From the NCBI GenBank assembly GCA_910584585.1, contig CAJUBP010000013.1, forward strand, positions 1,593 through 65,592: a DNA stretch of 64,000 bases, written 5' to 3'. Position 1 is the first letter of the stretch. Every line of letters starts with the position of its first letter. The DNA comes from an uncultured Lachnospiraceae bacterium (GTDB taxonomy: Bacteria; Bacillota; Clostridia; Lachnospirales; Lachnospiraceae). A model generated the notes under the pieces. It had not been told where the DNA came from. It ran no database searches and was given only the letters and a program-made list of their open reading frames with translations. Below are positions 9,407 through 18,746 of this stretch, one piece after another. Made by a program: the position numbers and the translations under genes.

Positions 9407-11146
9407 CTATCCTTTCTGCATCCGGCAAATCTCTGTCAACGGTATCTTCGGACTGCGGTCAAAACGCAGCAAACCGTTCTGCTCATGCTCCACATCCGTC
9501 AATTGGGTAATGCAGTAGCCGCAGATATAATCTTTGCTTTTGACCGCGGCAATCAGCCCTTCCAGGCGCGTTTTATATTCCTGTACGTTCTTTGCCCCTG
9601 TTCCATATCCCCAGCCCTGGTTTTCCTCAAATGCAATTCCCGCAAACTCGCTGAGCAGCACCGGCTGTCCGCCATAGGCAAATCCTTTTGCCTGGACGCA
9701 CCTGGGGAACATTTTTGAAGGAGCGCCCTGGACTACACGCCGCTTATCCCGATAAATTTCATCCAAAACCTCTGCATCCTGCTCATAATCGTGTATCGTG
9801 CACAAATCCGTGGCTGTATGCTCCCAGCCGTCATTTCCGACGACAAGCCGCGTCTGATCCAAAGATTTAAAATGATAATAGGCGGCCTGGACCGCTGCCT
9901 GCTGTTCCGGACTGGAAAACAATTCAAACACGCCCCAGGATTCATTGTAGGCCACCCACGCTGCAATGCATGGATGGTTATAATCCCTGGAAACTACTTC
10001 AAATAACTCCCTGGTATACTGCCGCTGCGCCCTGCCGTGAAATTCATAGAGAGAAGGCATCTCCTCCCATACCAGCAGCCCCAGCCTGTCGCACCAGTAC
10101 AAAAACCTCGGATCTTCAATCTTCTGATGCATCCTGACTCCGTTAAACCCCATCTCCTTCACCAGCCGGATGTCTCTGATATAGTCTTCGTCGGAGCAGG
10201 CAGTGATGTAGCCCAGGGGATAGTAACCCTGATTCAGAACTAATTTCTGGTAATACGGAATATTGTTTAACAAAACTTTGTCCCCCTGCCGCTGCACCCT
10301 CCGCAGGCCGCAGTAAGTCTCAATACTGTCCAGAATTTCTCCCTGGCATTCCACTTCCAACCGTATCTCATAGAGATTCGGCTCTTCCGGCGTCCATAAA
10401 TAAACACGGTTCATATCGGCATAAGGATGTTCTGCCGATATGGAGAAGGTTGTTCTCCCTTCCATGCACCGGCTGGAAACCTCCGACAGTTTTGTCCCCT
10501 GGCAGCTTATGCCCGCAGTTACCACCGCATCTTTGCAGGGGCCGTTAATTTCCGCTTCCAGGACAAATTGTTTTTTCTCAATATCCGGCGTGATTCTGCA
10601 GCTTTCAAGATAGCTTTCTCCAAGAATTTCTATCCATACCGGCTGCCAGATACCGCTGTAGCCCATATACCAGCAGCCATGCTCTTTCTGCTGCCACATT
10701 TGTTTTCCCCTGACCTGGGCGGTATCCAGATAGCGATCTTCCACATATACCAGGATTTCATTCTGCTCTTTCAGTAATTTTGTAATATCAAAGGAAAAAG
10801 GCGTATAGCCTCCCCTGTGGCTGCCTGCGAAATTTCCATTTACCCAGACTTTCGCATAATAATCCACAGCTCCAAAATGCAGGAGATAACGCTTTTTTTC
10901 CTGCCTGGAACCTATGGAAAACTCCCGCCGGTACCAGATAATATCACAATGCTTACTGCTGTTTATCCCGCCGGCCTCGCTCTGATATACAAAAGGAACT
11001 TCTATTTTCTCTGTAAACTCTGGCTTTCCGCCCTCTTTTCCAAATGCAAATTCCCAGGTTCCATTCAAATCAATCCAATGCTTTCTGCGAAAATCCGGCC
11101 TGGGATGGTATTCTTCCGTCCTGACGACGTCTTGTTCTCTGTCCAT
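9407..11146 (-). CDS. Glycoside hydrolase family 2 enzyme (beta-galactosidase/glucuronidase type)
   Basis: About 579 residues with the GH2 order: jelly-roll sugar-binding domain (HWIDLNGTWEFAFG, about 20-170), immunoglobulin-like domain (about 175-275) and TIM barrel. The acid/base glutamate lies in AAWVAYNESWG (about residue 400) and the likely nucleophile in PVLLSEFAG (about residue 505). Without a signal peptide it is cytoplasmic, so it probably cleaves oligosaccharides after import. The ATG at 11146 is placed well behind AGGAGG; an in-frame GTG two codons upstream is too close to it. It sits between the ABC permeases and the secreted GH43. At about 580 residues it is a short GH2; beta-galactosidase, glucuronidase and mannosidase activities cannot be told apart. 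Confidence 0.88.
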   Translation of the reverse strand: MDREQDVVRTEEYHPRPDFRRKHWIDLNGTWEFAFGKEGGKPEFTEKIEVPFVYQSEAGGINSSKHCDIIWYRREFSIGSRQEKKRYLLHFGAVDYYAKVWVNGNFAGSHRGGYTPFSFDITKLLKEQNEILVYVEDRYLDTAQVRGKQMWQQKEHGCWYMGYSGIWQPVWIEILGESYLESCRITPDIEKKQFVLEAEINGPCKDAVVTAGISCQGTKLSEVSSRCMEGRTTFSISAEHPYADMNRVYLWTPEEPNLYEIRLEVECQGEILDSIETYCGLRRVQRQGDKVLLNNIPYYQKLVLNQGYYPLGYITACSDEDYIRDIRLVKEMGFNGVRMHQKIEDPRFLYWCDRLGLLVWEEMPSLYEFHGRAQRQYTRELFEVVSRDYNHPCIAAWVAYNESWGVFELFSSPEQQAAVQAAYYHFKSLDQTRLVVGNDGWEHTATDLCTIHDYEQDAEVLDEIYRDKRRVVQGAPSKMFPRCVQAKGFAYGGQPVLLSEFAGIAFEENQGWGYGTGAKNVQEYKTRLEGLIAAVKSKDYICGYCITQLTDVEHEQNGLLRFDRSPKIPLTEICRMQKG

Positions 11147-11157
11147 TTTCACTCCTC

Positions 11158-11982
11158 CTATCCTTTCACGCCGCTCATAGATACTCCCTGTATAATCTGT
11201 TTCTGCAGCAGGATAAACACGATCATTGCCGGAATTGCCGCCAAGGCGCTGGCCGCCATAATGGTATTGAGCACAAGGGCGTTATTGGAAAGGAACGTAG
11301 GAATTCCGGTTGCCAATACCATATTTTCACTGGAAGTAATGCTGATAAACGGCCAGATAAAATTATTCCATGCCAGCAGGAAATTAAAAATCCCTACAGA
11401 TACCATTGCCGTTTTTGTAAGAGGCAGGCAGACATACCACCAGATTTTAAACGATTTGCAGCCGTCCAGTTCCGCCGCCTCTATGTATTCTTTTGGAACG
11501 CCGTCCATAAACTGCTTCATCAGGATTATTCCCAGAGGATTGGTGAGCCCCGGCAAAATTACGCCCCATGCCGAATCCAGTAAATCCAATTTCATTGATA
11601 CATTATACAGTGGTATAATAATCGCCTCCGTGGGAATCAAAAGCCCCAGTGAAAGCAGCAAATAGAAGAATTTTGAAGTCTTGAATTTCAATTTTGAAAA
11701 CGCAAAAGCGGCAAGGGAACAGATAACAACACTGACTGCCGCCGTAATCAGGGAAATAAAAAAGCTGTTCCATGTCCACCGCAGAATCTGGGATTCCGTC
11801 AGCACCTTTCTGAAATTATCCAGCGTAAGGTTGGTAAAATTAAACCACTCTGCTACGGTAACCGCTGAATTTCCTTCCGGCTTTAACGCCACAATGATCA
11901 TCCAGTAAATAGGCACCAGAAAAATCATCCCAACCGCCAGAGCAATGATTGTCTTTAGCCAGACGTATCTCTTTTTCTCCAC
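11158..11982 (-). CDS. Carbohydrate ABC transporter permease (MalG type)
   Basis: A 274-residue inner permease of the CUT1 sugar ABC family, with about six hydrophobic segments and the EAA loop EYIEAAELDGCKSFKIWW (about residue 185) that contacts the ATPase. A GTG start at 11982 is chosen because AGGAGAGG precedes it and it begins one base after the upstream permease stop; the longer open frame would overlap that gene by 50 bases. The locus encodes no ATPase, so a shared MsmK-type ATPase elsewhere is expected. Confidence 0.93.
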   Translation of the reverse strand: MEKKRYVWLKTIIALAVGMIFLVPIYWMIIVALKPEGNSAVTVAEWFNFTNLTLDNFRKVLTESQILRWTWNSFFISLITAAVSVVICSLAAFAFSKLKFKTSKFFYLLLSLGLLIPTEAIIIPLYNVSMKLDLLDSAWGVILPGLTNPLGIILMKQFMDGVPKEYIEAAELDGCKSFKIWWYVCLPLTKTAMVSVGIFNFLLAWNNFIWPFISITSSENMVLATGIPTFLSNNALVLNTIMAASALAAIPAMIVFILLQKQIIQGVSMSGVKG

Positions 11983-11983
11983 T

Positions 11984-12886
11984 TTAGCTTTCCTCTCCTT
12001 TCGCAGCCCGGTTCTGAATTGCAACAAACACAAGCATTAAGACTGCATAAACCACTGACATCGCCGCTGCCTCTCCAAACTTGTCTTTTTTAAACCCGGT
12101 ATTATAAATATGCATAATCATAGTCTTCGTAGTGTCTCCAGGCCCTCCCTTTGTCATAATCTGCGGCTGTCCGAACAATTTCAATCCGGCAATCACCTGG
12201 AAAAAAATCTGGACAATCGTGATATTTTTCAAAGAAGGCAGCGTAATATACCAGAATCTCTGAAACCCATTGGCTCCGTCAAGACTTGCCGCTTCATAGT
12301 AAGTCTCCGGTATATCCTGAAGGGCGCTCAGGTAAAGAACCATGACAAATCCCACGCCCCACCAGACAGACGTAATCACAATAGACCACCAGGCCATGCG
12401 TTCATCCGTCAGCCAGTTTACTCTGCCTAAATGAAACGCTTCCAGAATTACATTCAGCAGCCCCCGGTTAGAATCATACATCTTCAGCCAGATAAACGAC
12501 ACCACAGACACGGAAAGCACATACGGCAGAAAATAGGCCGCGCGCACAAAAGTTCTGCATTTAATCTTTGCATTTACCAACAGACCCAGACCCAGGCCCA
12601 ATAAAATGATGATTGGGGTGCTGATCAGCACATAAAATACGGAATTCCACAAATAGCGGTAAAAATTTTCGGATTGAAACGTTTTGATATAATTATCTAA
12701 CCCCAGGAATCTGACTTTTCCAAATATCGTCCATTCATGCAGACTTACGTTGATCCCCTCTGCTACAGGCCACAGCAGAAATACAATAAATATGATGAGA
12801 AAGGGGGCTAAAAAAGCCACCCCTCTTATCTCATTGCTTATCCATCGTTTTTGCGGTGTGCGGCCCTCTCTGCTTCGCTGACTCAT
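11984..12886 (-). CDS. Carbohydrate ABC transporter permease (MalF/UgpA type)
   Basis: A permease of about 300 residues partnering the MalG-type gene. Six hydrophobic segments are visible, the first LAPFLIIFIVFLLWPVAEG. The EAA loop is ETYYEAASLDGANGFQRFW (about residue 195). GPGDTTKTMIMHIYNTGF near the C-terminus is typical of CUT1 permeases. An ATG at 12886 fits AGAGGTG better than the GTG two codons earlier. It stands between the solute-binding protein and the second permease with almost no spacing. Confidence 0.93.
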   Translation of the reverse strand: MSQRSREGRTPQKRWISNEIRGVAFLAPFLIIFIVFLLWPVAEGINVSLHEWTIFGKVRFLGLDNYIKTFQSENFYRYLWNSVFYVLISTPIIILLGLGLGLLVNAKIKCRTFVRAAYFLPYVLSVSVVSFIWLKMYDSNRGLLNVILEAFHLGRVNWLTDERMAWWSIVITSVWWGVGFVMVLYLSALQDIPETYYEAASLDGANGFQRFWYITLPSLKNITIVQIFFQVIAGLKLFGQPQIMTKGGPGDTTKTMIMHIYNTGFKKDKFGEAAAMSVVYAVLMLVFVAIQNRAAKGEES

Positions 12887-12906
12887 ATTCACACCTCTCT
12901 TTTCCG

Positions 12907-14253
12907 TTACTGGATCAAATCATTGATTTCTGATTCAATATCTGCCAGTCCCTCTTCAATCGAAACATGCCCAAAAATAATATTCTGCATCTGTTCTGCA
13001 ATCACAGTATCCACTGCATTGTAATTATTAATCTGAGGAGCGAATTTTACTGTTTTCTGGGCTTTTACAAATTCATCCCTGTAAGGCAGGGACAGGTATT
13101 CCTCGCTTTCCATCACTGCTTTAGACGCCGGCACATGACCTGCTTTTCCCCAAATCTTAGAGCCTTCTGTTGAAAAATACGCCATAAATTTCATTGCCGC
13201 AGCTTTCTTTGCGTCATCCACATAGGCGGGAATGGTTAAACCATGGGAACTTGCCCAGTGCGTATCGCTTCCAAAAAATGCCGGTAGCGCAACCGCGCCG
13301 AAACGATCTCCGTTTTCTTCTGTGAAATAATTTCCCGCTTCCCAGACGCCGCCGAACCAGATTGCGCTGTCCCCATTGGCAAAAGTATCCCAGGGATTTA
13401 CGTCATTAATGTCTGCAAGCTCTGTATTGTAAGCTTCCATGAAAAACTCCAGCACTTCCTTTGCCTTGTCATTGTTGACTGCCGCCTGGGACAAATCATC
13501 ATTCAGCAATTCTCCGCCGGCTTCATAATACATATTGTAAAAGGGCTCTTTGAAATACGGCGTATTGATGCAGAATGGCTTTTTATCTGGAGCCGCTTCC
13601 TTGATTTCCTGCAAAAACTTCAACAGCCCTTCCGGTGAAATATCCCCAAAATCAGGCGTTCCGTCCTCTTTTAATTTTCCCGCTTCTTTCAGGATTTCTT
13701 TATTGTAATAGCACATATGGAAATGGGTATCCAAAGGTACGGAATATACCTTGCCGTCAAAGGTCACTGCCTCCATACTCAAATCAGAAACAGAAGCAAA
13801 ATCAAATCCTTCCTGCACCGCAAGATCATCCAATTCCGCAAGCTGTCCGCCGTTTACAAAAGGAGCCAGCCTGTCGCAGTGGGTCACTGCCACATCCGGC
13901 CCTTTCCCTGATGAAAGGGCTGCCCCGTATTTTGCATAGAATTCATTTGATTCCAAACGAACTGATTCCACTTCTACATCGCTCTGGGAATCATTGAAAT
14001 TTTTCACAATTTCATCTACAAAATCTCCTTCACCGCCGCCGAACATGTTCCAAAATGTGATTTTTTCCGCTCCGTTCTGACTGTCTGCCGCATCCTCCTG
14101 CTCTTGGTTTTCTGATGCATCGTTTTCCTGAGCGCCTTCCTGCGCCGGCGTATCTTCTTCTGTTCCTTTGCCGCTGTTTCCGCACCCTGCCAGCGCTGCG
14201 CACGCCATTGTCAGTGACAGCAGTCCTGCCAACAACTTTGTTCTTTTCTTCAT
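12907..14253 (-). CDS. Sugar ABC transporter solute-binding lipoprotein
   Basis: A 448-residue family 1 extracellular solute-binding protein. The N-terminus ends in the lipobox LAGCGNS, so cysteine 23 should be lipidated, and an acidic linker rich in E, D, Q and N follows (about 30-65). The binding-protein fold shows ITFWNMFGGGEGDFVDEIVKNF at its start and repeated aromatic residues in the ligand region (YYNKEI, IWFGGVWEAGNY). It captures an oligosaccharide, probably a product of the secreted glycanases, for the two permeases downstream. The start has AAGGAGG 8 bases upstream. It is the first gene of the operon and lies behind the two-component genes. Confidence 0.93.
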   Translation of the reverse strand: MKKRTKLLAGLLSLTMACAALAGCGNSGKGTEEDTPAQEGAQENDASENQEQEDAADSQNGAEKITFWNMFGGGEGDFVDEIVKNFNDSQSDVEVESVRLESNEFYAKYGAALSSGKGPDVAVTHCDRLAPFVNGGQLAELDDLAVQEGFDFASVSDLSMEAVTFDGKVYSVPLDTHFHMCYYNKEILKEAGKLKEDGTPDFGDISPEGLLKFLQEIKEAAPDKKPFCINTPYFKEPFYNMYYEAGGELLNDDLSQAAVNNDKAKEVLEFFMEAYNTELADINDVNPWDTFANGDSAIWFGGVWEAGNYFTEENGDRFGAVALPAFFGSDTHWASSHGLTIPAYVDDAKKAAAMKFMAYFSTEGSKIWGKAGHVPASKAVMESEEYLSLPYRDEFVKAQKTVKFAPQINNYNAVDTVIAEQMQNIIFGHVSIEEGLADIESEINDLIQ

Positions 14254-14393
14254 AATAGCATCCTCCTTGTTTGGTACTGTAGTGTTTCTCTCAAAAACGG
14301 CTGGATAACCGTTGCCTGTTACTCTATGAGTATAATTTATAACTTAGGAAATGAATATGGCAGATATTCAGTATTTTTATGCAAATAATGCAG

Positions 14394-14461
14394 AAACGCC
14401 CTGTAAAAGATGTGGAAAATATACAAACATTAATATTTTCCACATCTTTTACAGGGCGTTT
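14394..14461. terminator. Perfect 29-bp hairpin between regulator and transporter operon
   Basis: Arms 14394-14422 and 14433-14461 are exact reverse complements (29 of 29) with a 10-base loop. The stem begins AAACGCCCTG and the right arm continues into TTTCT. It lies 57 bases after the response regulator stop and about 130 bases before the solute-binding protein start, so it probably separates the two transcripts. The stem is much longer and more perfect than a normal intrinsic terminator. Confidence 0.7.
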
Positions 14462-14517
14462 TCTCCAATTTATATTCCGAACTGCAGCAGTTTCTCCACT
14501 TTCCATCTATTTATCTG

Positions 14518-16050
14518 TCATGGGCGGATACGCTTCATATATTCTGTCGTCGTTATACCGGTGTAGGATTTGAAAACTTTATAAAAATAGCGCTCGTCTT
14601 CATAGCCTACTTTTTCTGCAATAACGTTGACTTTCAATTTCGTATTTTTCATCAGCTCCTTCGCCCGCTCTATTTTTACCCCGGTAATATAGCTTCCTAT
14701 ATTTTTGCCGGTCTTTTTCTTAAACAACTGGCTTACATAATTCTTGTTCAGATTCACTGCCTCGCTCAATTCCTGGAGAGACAGTTTTTTATCGTAATTC
14801 TCTTTCACATATTTCTCAATATACTCCACCACATCTACAGATTTCTCATCCAGCTCTCTCTGACACTGCAGCAGTTCCGTGAACCTCTCCATAAACCAGA
14901 GCTTCATGTCGTCTGCTAATTCCAATTTAAAGTACTGATCGTATACATCCTTTTTCCACTGAAAGGCTGCTTCAACATCTTTGACTTTTGCCGCGATTTT
15001 ATTCAGTATCAGCAAAAGTTCCATGGAAACGAATTTTAATTCTTCCCGATTTTTCCGCCGCTTCAGAATCTCAAAATTACTTTCCAAAAACTGCAGCATC
15101 TCTTCTTTCCTGTCATAATCCACCAATTTTTCCAGATCGCTTACAGGATAAAAGAATTGCTGACTTTGGCCGGCCGCCGCTTTCCTGCTGACTTTAATTA
15201 CTTTTCCATAACCGTAAAAGGCTCTCTGGTCGTAAGAAATCAATGCTTTTTCAAACATTTCATGAGCTAGTTCCAACCGCTTCTCATGGGAACTTTTCCC
15301 AATCGTAAGAATCATTCCCCACCGTTCCATCTCCATAATGCAATGCTCCAGGGCCGCATTTAACTGGGTTTCCTCTTCTATCTCATAAAACACAACCGCC
15401 CCCAGATAATTTCCGCACTGAAACAGATATATCTGAAACTTGGGCACAAGCTTTTTTATCTGCTCTTTTATCATATTACGGGAAAGTCCCGCATTCTTTT
15501 TCTCTGCCTCCATGGCCCCGATACACAGGCAGCAATATCCTTTTCTGCAAGCTTCTGCCAATTCTTCTGGAAAAGCTTTGGGAAGCACGCAGGCCCCCTG
15601 GCACAGTTCTTCCATCAGACGCGGAACATCCGTTTGTGTTTCTGTCTCTTTTTTCTTTCCTACGGTTCCTGATTCCTCAATTTCCCGGATAATCTTCTTT
15701 AATATCCGCTCAATATCCTCCGGCATTAAATCCGATTTCAGGAGATATTCCGATACTCCCAGATGAATCGCTTCCTTAGCGTAAGAAAAATCTTCGTAGC
15801 CGCTTAAAATTACAAATTTTACATTCCCATCTGTTTCTTTTATTTTGCGCACTAACTCTATCCCGTCAAGTCCCGGCATCTTCAAATCAGTAATTACAAT
15901 ATCCGGCCTTTTTTCCAGGAATAATTTATAACCTTCCTCTCCCTCCGAAGCTTCCCCGACTAATTCTAGCCCCAGTTTTTCCCAATGCACCATGGAAATG
16001 ATGCCATACCGGATAATCCTTTCATCATCTGCAATCATTACCTTTAACAT
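14518..16050 (-). CDS. Response regulator with AraC-type DNA-binding domain (YesN type)
   Basis: A 510-residue two-component regulator. The receiver domain (about 1-120) has the acidic pocket IADDE, the phospho-accepting aspartate in DIVITDLKMPGLDG (about residue 55) and the lysine in LLKSDL. A long middle region (about 130-400) has no recognised fold. The C-terminal AraC/XylS domain (about 410-508) shows two helix-turn-helix motifs, LSLQELSEAVNLNKNYVSQLFKK and VNVIAEKVGYEDERYFYKVFK. Its start overlaps the kinase stop by 7 bases, so translation is coupled. Family members activate a neighbouring sugar ABC operon, here the one starting at 14253. Confidence 0.95.
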   Translation of the reverse strand: MLKVMIADDERIIRYGIISMVHWEKLGLELVGEASEGEEGYKLFLEKRPDIVITDLKMPGLDGIELVRKIKETDGNVKFVILSGYEDFSYAKEAIHLGVSEYLLKSDLMPEDIERILKKIIREIEESGTVGKKKETETQTDVPRLMEELCQGACVLPKAFPEELAEACRKGYCCLCIGAMEAEKKNAGLSRNMIKEQIKKLVPKFQIYLFQCGNYLGAVVFYEIEEETQLNAALEHCIMEMERWGMILTIGKSSHEKRLELAHEMFEKALISYDQRAFYGYGKVIKVSRKAAAGQSQQFFYPVSDLEKLVDYDRKEEMLQFLESNFEILKRRKNREELKFVSMELLLILNKIAAKVKDVEAAFQWKKDVYDQYFKLELADDMKLWFMERFTELLQCQRELDEKSVDVVEYIEKYVKENYDKKLSLQELSEAVNLNKNYVSQLFKKKTGKNIGSYITGVKIERAKELMKNTKLKVNVIAEKVGYEDERYFYKVFKSYTGITTTEYMKRIRP

Positions 16051-17843
16051 TCTTCTTCCTCCTGCTTTAAGACTGGCAGCCTTATCTCAACATTTGTGCC
16101 GTACCCCACTTTACTTCTAATTTTCACTCCATATTCCGGTCCGCAAATCAGGTGGATCCTCTCTCTGACATTATGAATTCCTATGCTGGAAAAACGCTTT
16201 CCCTTTTCCCTCTCTTTCCGGAACTGGATTATCTCCCCCTCTTCGAATCCCAATCCATTGTCATTTACCTGAAGAATTAAGGAATCCTCTGATAGAAAAG
16301 AAAGCACTTCCACCATACCTTTCATTCCTTTTGTAAATCCATGTATCATGCTGTTTTCCACAAATGGTTGAAATAATATTTTTGGCACTAACAGGCATTC
16401 TGTCTCTTTCTCTATCATATATACCACATGAAATTCTATATCCATGCGATATTGCTGAATACCCACATATGCTCTTACATGTTCCACTTCATTTTTCAAC
16501 GGGATCATTTCACTGCCGCCGCTCAGGCTGATGTGAAGAAGTTTAGACAGCATACTGACCATTTCCGCTGCATATTCTCCTTTATTTACCAATGCCGTCC
16601 ATTTAATGGTATCCAACGTATTATACAGAAAATGCGGATTAATTTGGCTTTCCAATGCCTTGATCTGAACAATTCTTTTCTGCTCCCCTTTTTCGTAAAC
16701 CTCCGACACCAGCCTTTCAATTTCCTGCATCATCGTATTGTAACTGCTGTAGAGAATCGCTATTTCTTCAATTCCGGATTTGGCCTCCTGGGGATTATAA
16801 ATCAAATGTTCCTCCACCGGAACTTTCATTGCGCCGGCAAGACGGTTAATTGGCGATACTACGCTTTTGATCATAATACAGATTCCGGCAGCCATTGCCA
16901 TAATAATAATCATCCATGTTCCCAGCAGCGGTCTTAAACTCTCCATTACGTTTTCCCGAACATACTTTGCATCCAAAAGCGTGACAATCCTCCAATTATT
17001 CACCTCCAGTTTGGAACTGCTTACCAGATAATCACAGCCGTTAAAGGAACCGTCTGCATAGTAATTTTCTTTCTCCCTGTAAGCGTTATAATCCAGGACT
17101 TCGTTGATATTGCTGATTTCCAGAAAATTTTCGCTTGAAAACTGAAGTTTTCCCTGCCCGTCCACAATGCACCAGCTCAGCGGAAGATCCTTGGCTACAA
17201 TTTTGTTGCAGATATCCTCCAGGGAACTGCACTGAATGTCTATCACAAGAACTGTATCCATGTTTTCTCCATTTGTAAAATCCAGCACTTCTTTAGACAT
17301 GCTGAACACCGATTCGCTATGTTCGCCAAAAGAATCCCGATAGGTCTGGATCCTTTTTCCAAACCATTGGAATTGATTTTTTTCTTTCATCGTAATGCCG
17401 TATACCTGTTTCCGGAATGACATATCGTTCCAGACATAAATGGTCTTGATATACTGGTTTCCAGATAAAAACGCCATCGATTTGAATTCCGGCGCCACTG
17501 ATACATATTGGACAATCTGGGTGCTCAGATGGGGATTTTCCGCCACCTCCGCATCCATCTTCCGCAAAGATTTTACCTCTGTAATAATCTCATTATTAGT
17601 AATAATCTGAATCAGCAAATCTTTGTATTCCCCGATTTTCAAGTCCAGATTAGTTCCGATTTGTCTTGTAAGGAGCAATGAGTAATCTAACACTCTCGTT
17701 TCTATATTTTTTTGAAATACCGCATAAGAAAAATAGGAAAAACCAATCATGGGCACACAGAAAAATACCGCCACATACAGGAGCATAATTTTTGTAAGTT
17801 TATGTGTTTTTTCTCTGACAAATTCCTTTTCTGTAACAGCCAT
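16044..17843 (-). CDS. Sensor histidine kinase (YesM type)
   Basis: About 599 residues. A first membrane segment (about 18-40, MLLYVAVFFCVPMIGFSYF), a large extracellular sensor region (about 45-290), a second membrane segment (TWMIIIMAMAAGICIMI, about 305) and a HAMP-like linker are followed by the His_kinase domain with the phosphorylated histidine in ESQINPHFLYNTLD (about residue 402). A HATPase domain follows, with FQPFVENSMIHG, NDNGLGF and SSIGIHNVRERI. The ATG at 17843 behind AAAGGA is preferred over an in-frame start 27 bases upstream. It senses an extracellular ligand, presumably a glycan, and phosphorylates the regulator encoded next. Confidence 0.95.
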   Translation of the reverse strand: MAVTEKEFVREKTHKLTKIMLLYVAVFFCVPMIGFSYFSYAVFQKNIETRVLDYSLLLTRQIGTNLDLKIGEYKDLLIQIITNNEIITEVKSLRKMDAEVAENPHLSTQIVQYVSVAPEFKSMAFLSGNQYIKTIYVWNDMSFRKQVYGITMKEKNQFQWFGKRIQTYRDSFGEHSESVFSMSKEVLDFTNGENMDTVLVIDIQCSSLEDICNKIVAKDLPLSWCIVDGQGKLQFSSENFLEISNINEVLDYNAYREKENYYADGSFNGCDYLVSSSKLEVNNWRIVTLLDAKYVRENVMESLRPLLGTWMIIIMAMAAGICIMIKSVVSPINRLAGAMKVPVEEHLIYNPQEAKSGIEEIAILYSSYNTMMQEIERLVSEVYEKGEQKRIVQIKALESQINPHFLYNTLDTIKWTALVNKGEYAAEMVSMLSKLLHISLSGGSEMIPLKNEVEHVRAYVGIQQYRMDIEFHVVYMIEKETECLLVPKILFQPFVENSMIHGFTKGMKGMVEVLSFLSEDSLILQVNDNGLGFEEGEIIQFRKEREKGKRFSSIGIHNVRERIHLICGPEYGVKIRSKVGYGTNVEIRLPVLKQEEEEC

Positions 17844-17921
17844 TTTCCGATCCTTTCTTCCCTGAATCACTTTATACCGGCCAACACAGTTTATCCCCTC
17901 GCTTCGCTCATACTCGCAGAC

Positions 17922-18734
17922 CTACAGATTATGCCTCTGCCCCCAGATATGGGTGACAAAATAAATCACCGAAGCCAATATCACAATGGCAGGCCCTGTA
18001 GCCACATTTACATAGTAAGAAACCACCAGTCCCAATACGCCGGAAAACACAGAAAATAAAATGGAAAAGAAATGATATTCCCGCATATTCTCCGAAAGAT
18101 TCCGGGCGGAAGCCGCCGGCAGAATCAGCAATGCATTGATAATCAGAATTCCTACCCACTTGATGGACACCATCACAATCAAAGCCGTCAGCACCGCAAA
18201 CAGATTCTCCATCCAGGCCGCAGAAATACGGCGGCTTTTCGCCAGCGTCCGGTTCAGGCTTACCGCCATAAGCTTATTAAACCCAAACAGCCAAAACAAA
18301 AGCGTGAGTGCAAAAATAATGGCAAGATATAATATCTCCTGGGGCGAAATACTTAAGATATCCCCCACCAGAATGCTGGAATACCTGCTGAAATTCCCGC
18401 CTTTGGACAAAATCGCCAGCCCCAGAGCGGTGCTGAAAGAAGAGAACACAGAGATTACCGTATCCGTGGAAGCCGCCACGCGGCTGCTGATCTGATTTAA
18501 CAGCAGCGCAAATACAACGGCAAATACAACCATGGAAAGATTGGTATTTTCCACGCCAAACACCACGCCCACGGCGATGCCTGTCAATGCCGAGTGCCCC
18601 AGCGCATCGGAAAAAAACGCCATTTTCCGGTTGACAATCATTGTTCCCATCAAGCCAAAAAGCGGCGTAATGATCAAAACTGCCAGAAAAGCAAATTTCA
18701 TGAAATCATATTGTAACCAGGAGAATATTTCCAT
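17922..18734 (-). CDS. Metal ABC transporter permease (ZnuB/MntB type)
   Basis: A 270-residue ABC-3 family permease with about eight hydrophobic segments. Typical motifs are FSDALGHSALTGIAVG (about residue 37) and WVGILIINALLILPAASARNLS (about residue 185). It forms the membrane channel for zinc or manganese. It is the last gene of the binding protein-ATPase-permease set and is preceded by a GGGGG ribosome binding site. Zinc and manganese members cannot be separated from the sequence. Confidence 0.92.
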   Translation of the reverse strand: MEIFSWLQYDFMKFAFLAVLIITPLFGLMGTMIVNRKMAFFSDALGHSALTGIAVGVVFGVENTNLSMVVFAVVFALLLNQISSRVAASTDTVISVFSSFSTALGLAILSKGGNFSRYSSILVGDILSISPQEILYLAIIFALTLLFWLFGFNKLMAVSLNRTLAKSRRISAAWMENLFAVLTALIVMVSIKWVGILIINALLILPAASARNLSENMREYHFFSILFSVFSGVLGLVVSYYVNVATGPAIVILASVIYFVTHIWGQRHNL

Positions 18735-18746
18735 TTTTCCGCCCCC

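Noticed and set aside
17844..17921. Possible riboswitch or regulator site upstream of the histidine kinase
   Set aside because: Only 78 bases without a recognisable fold or palindrome.
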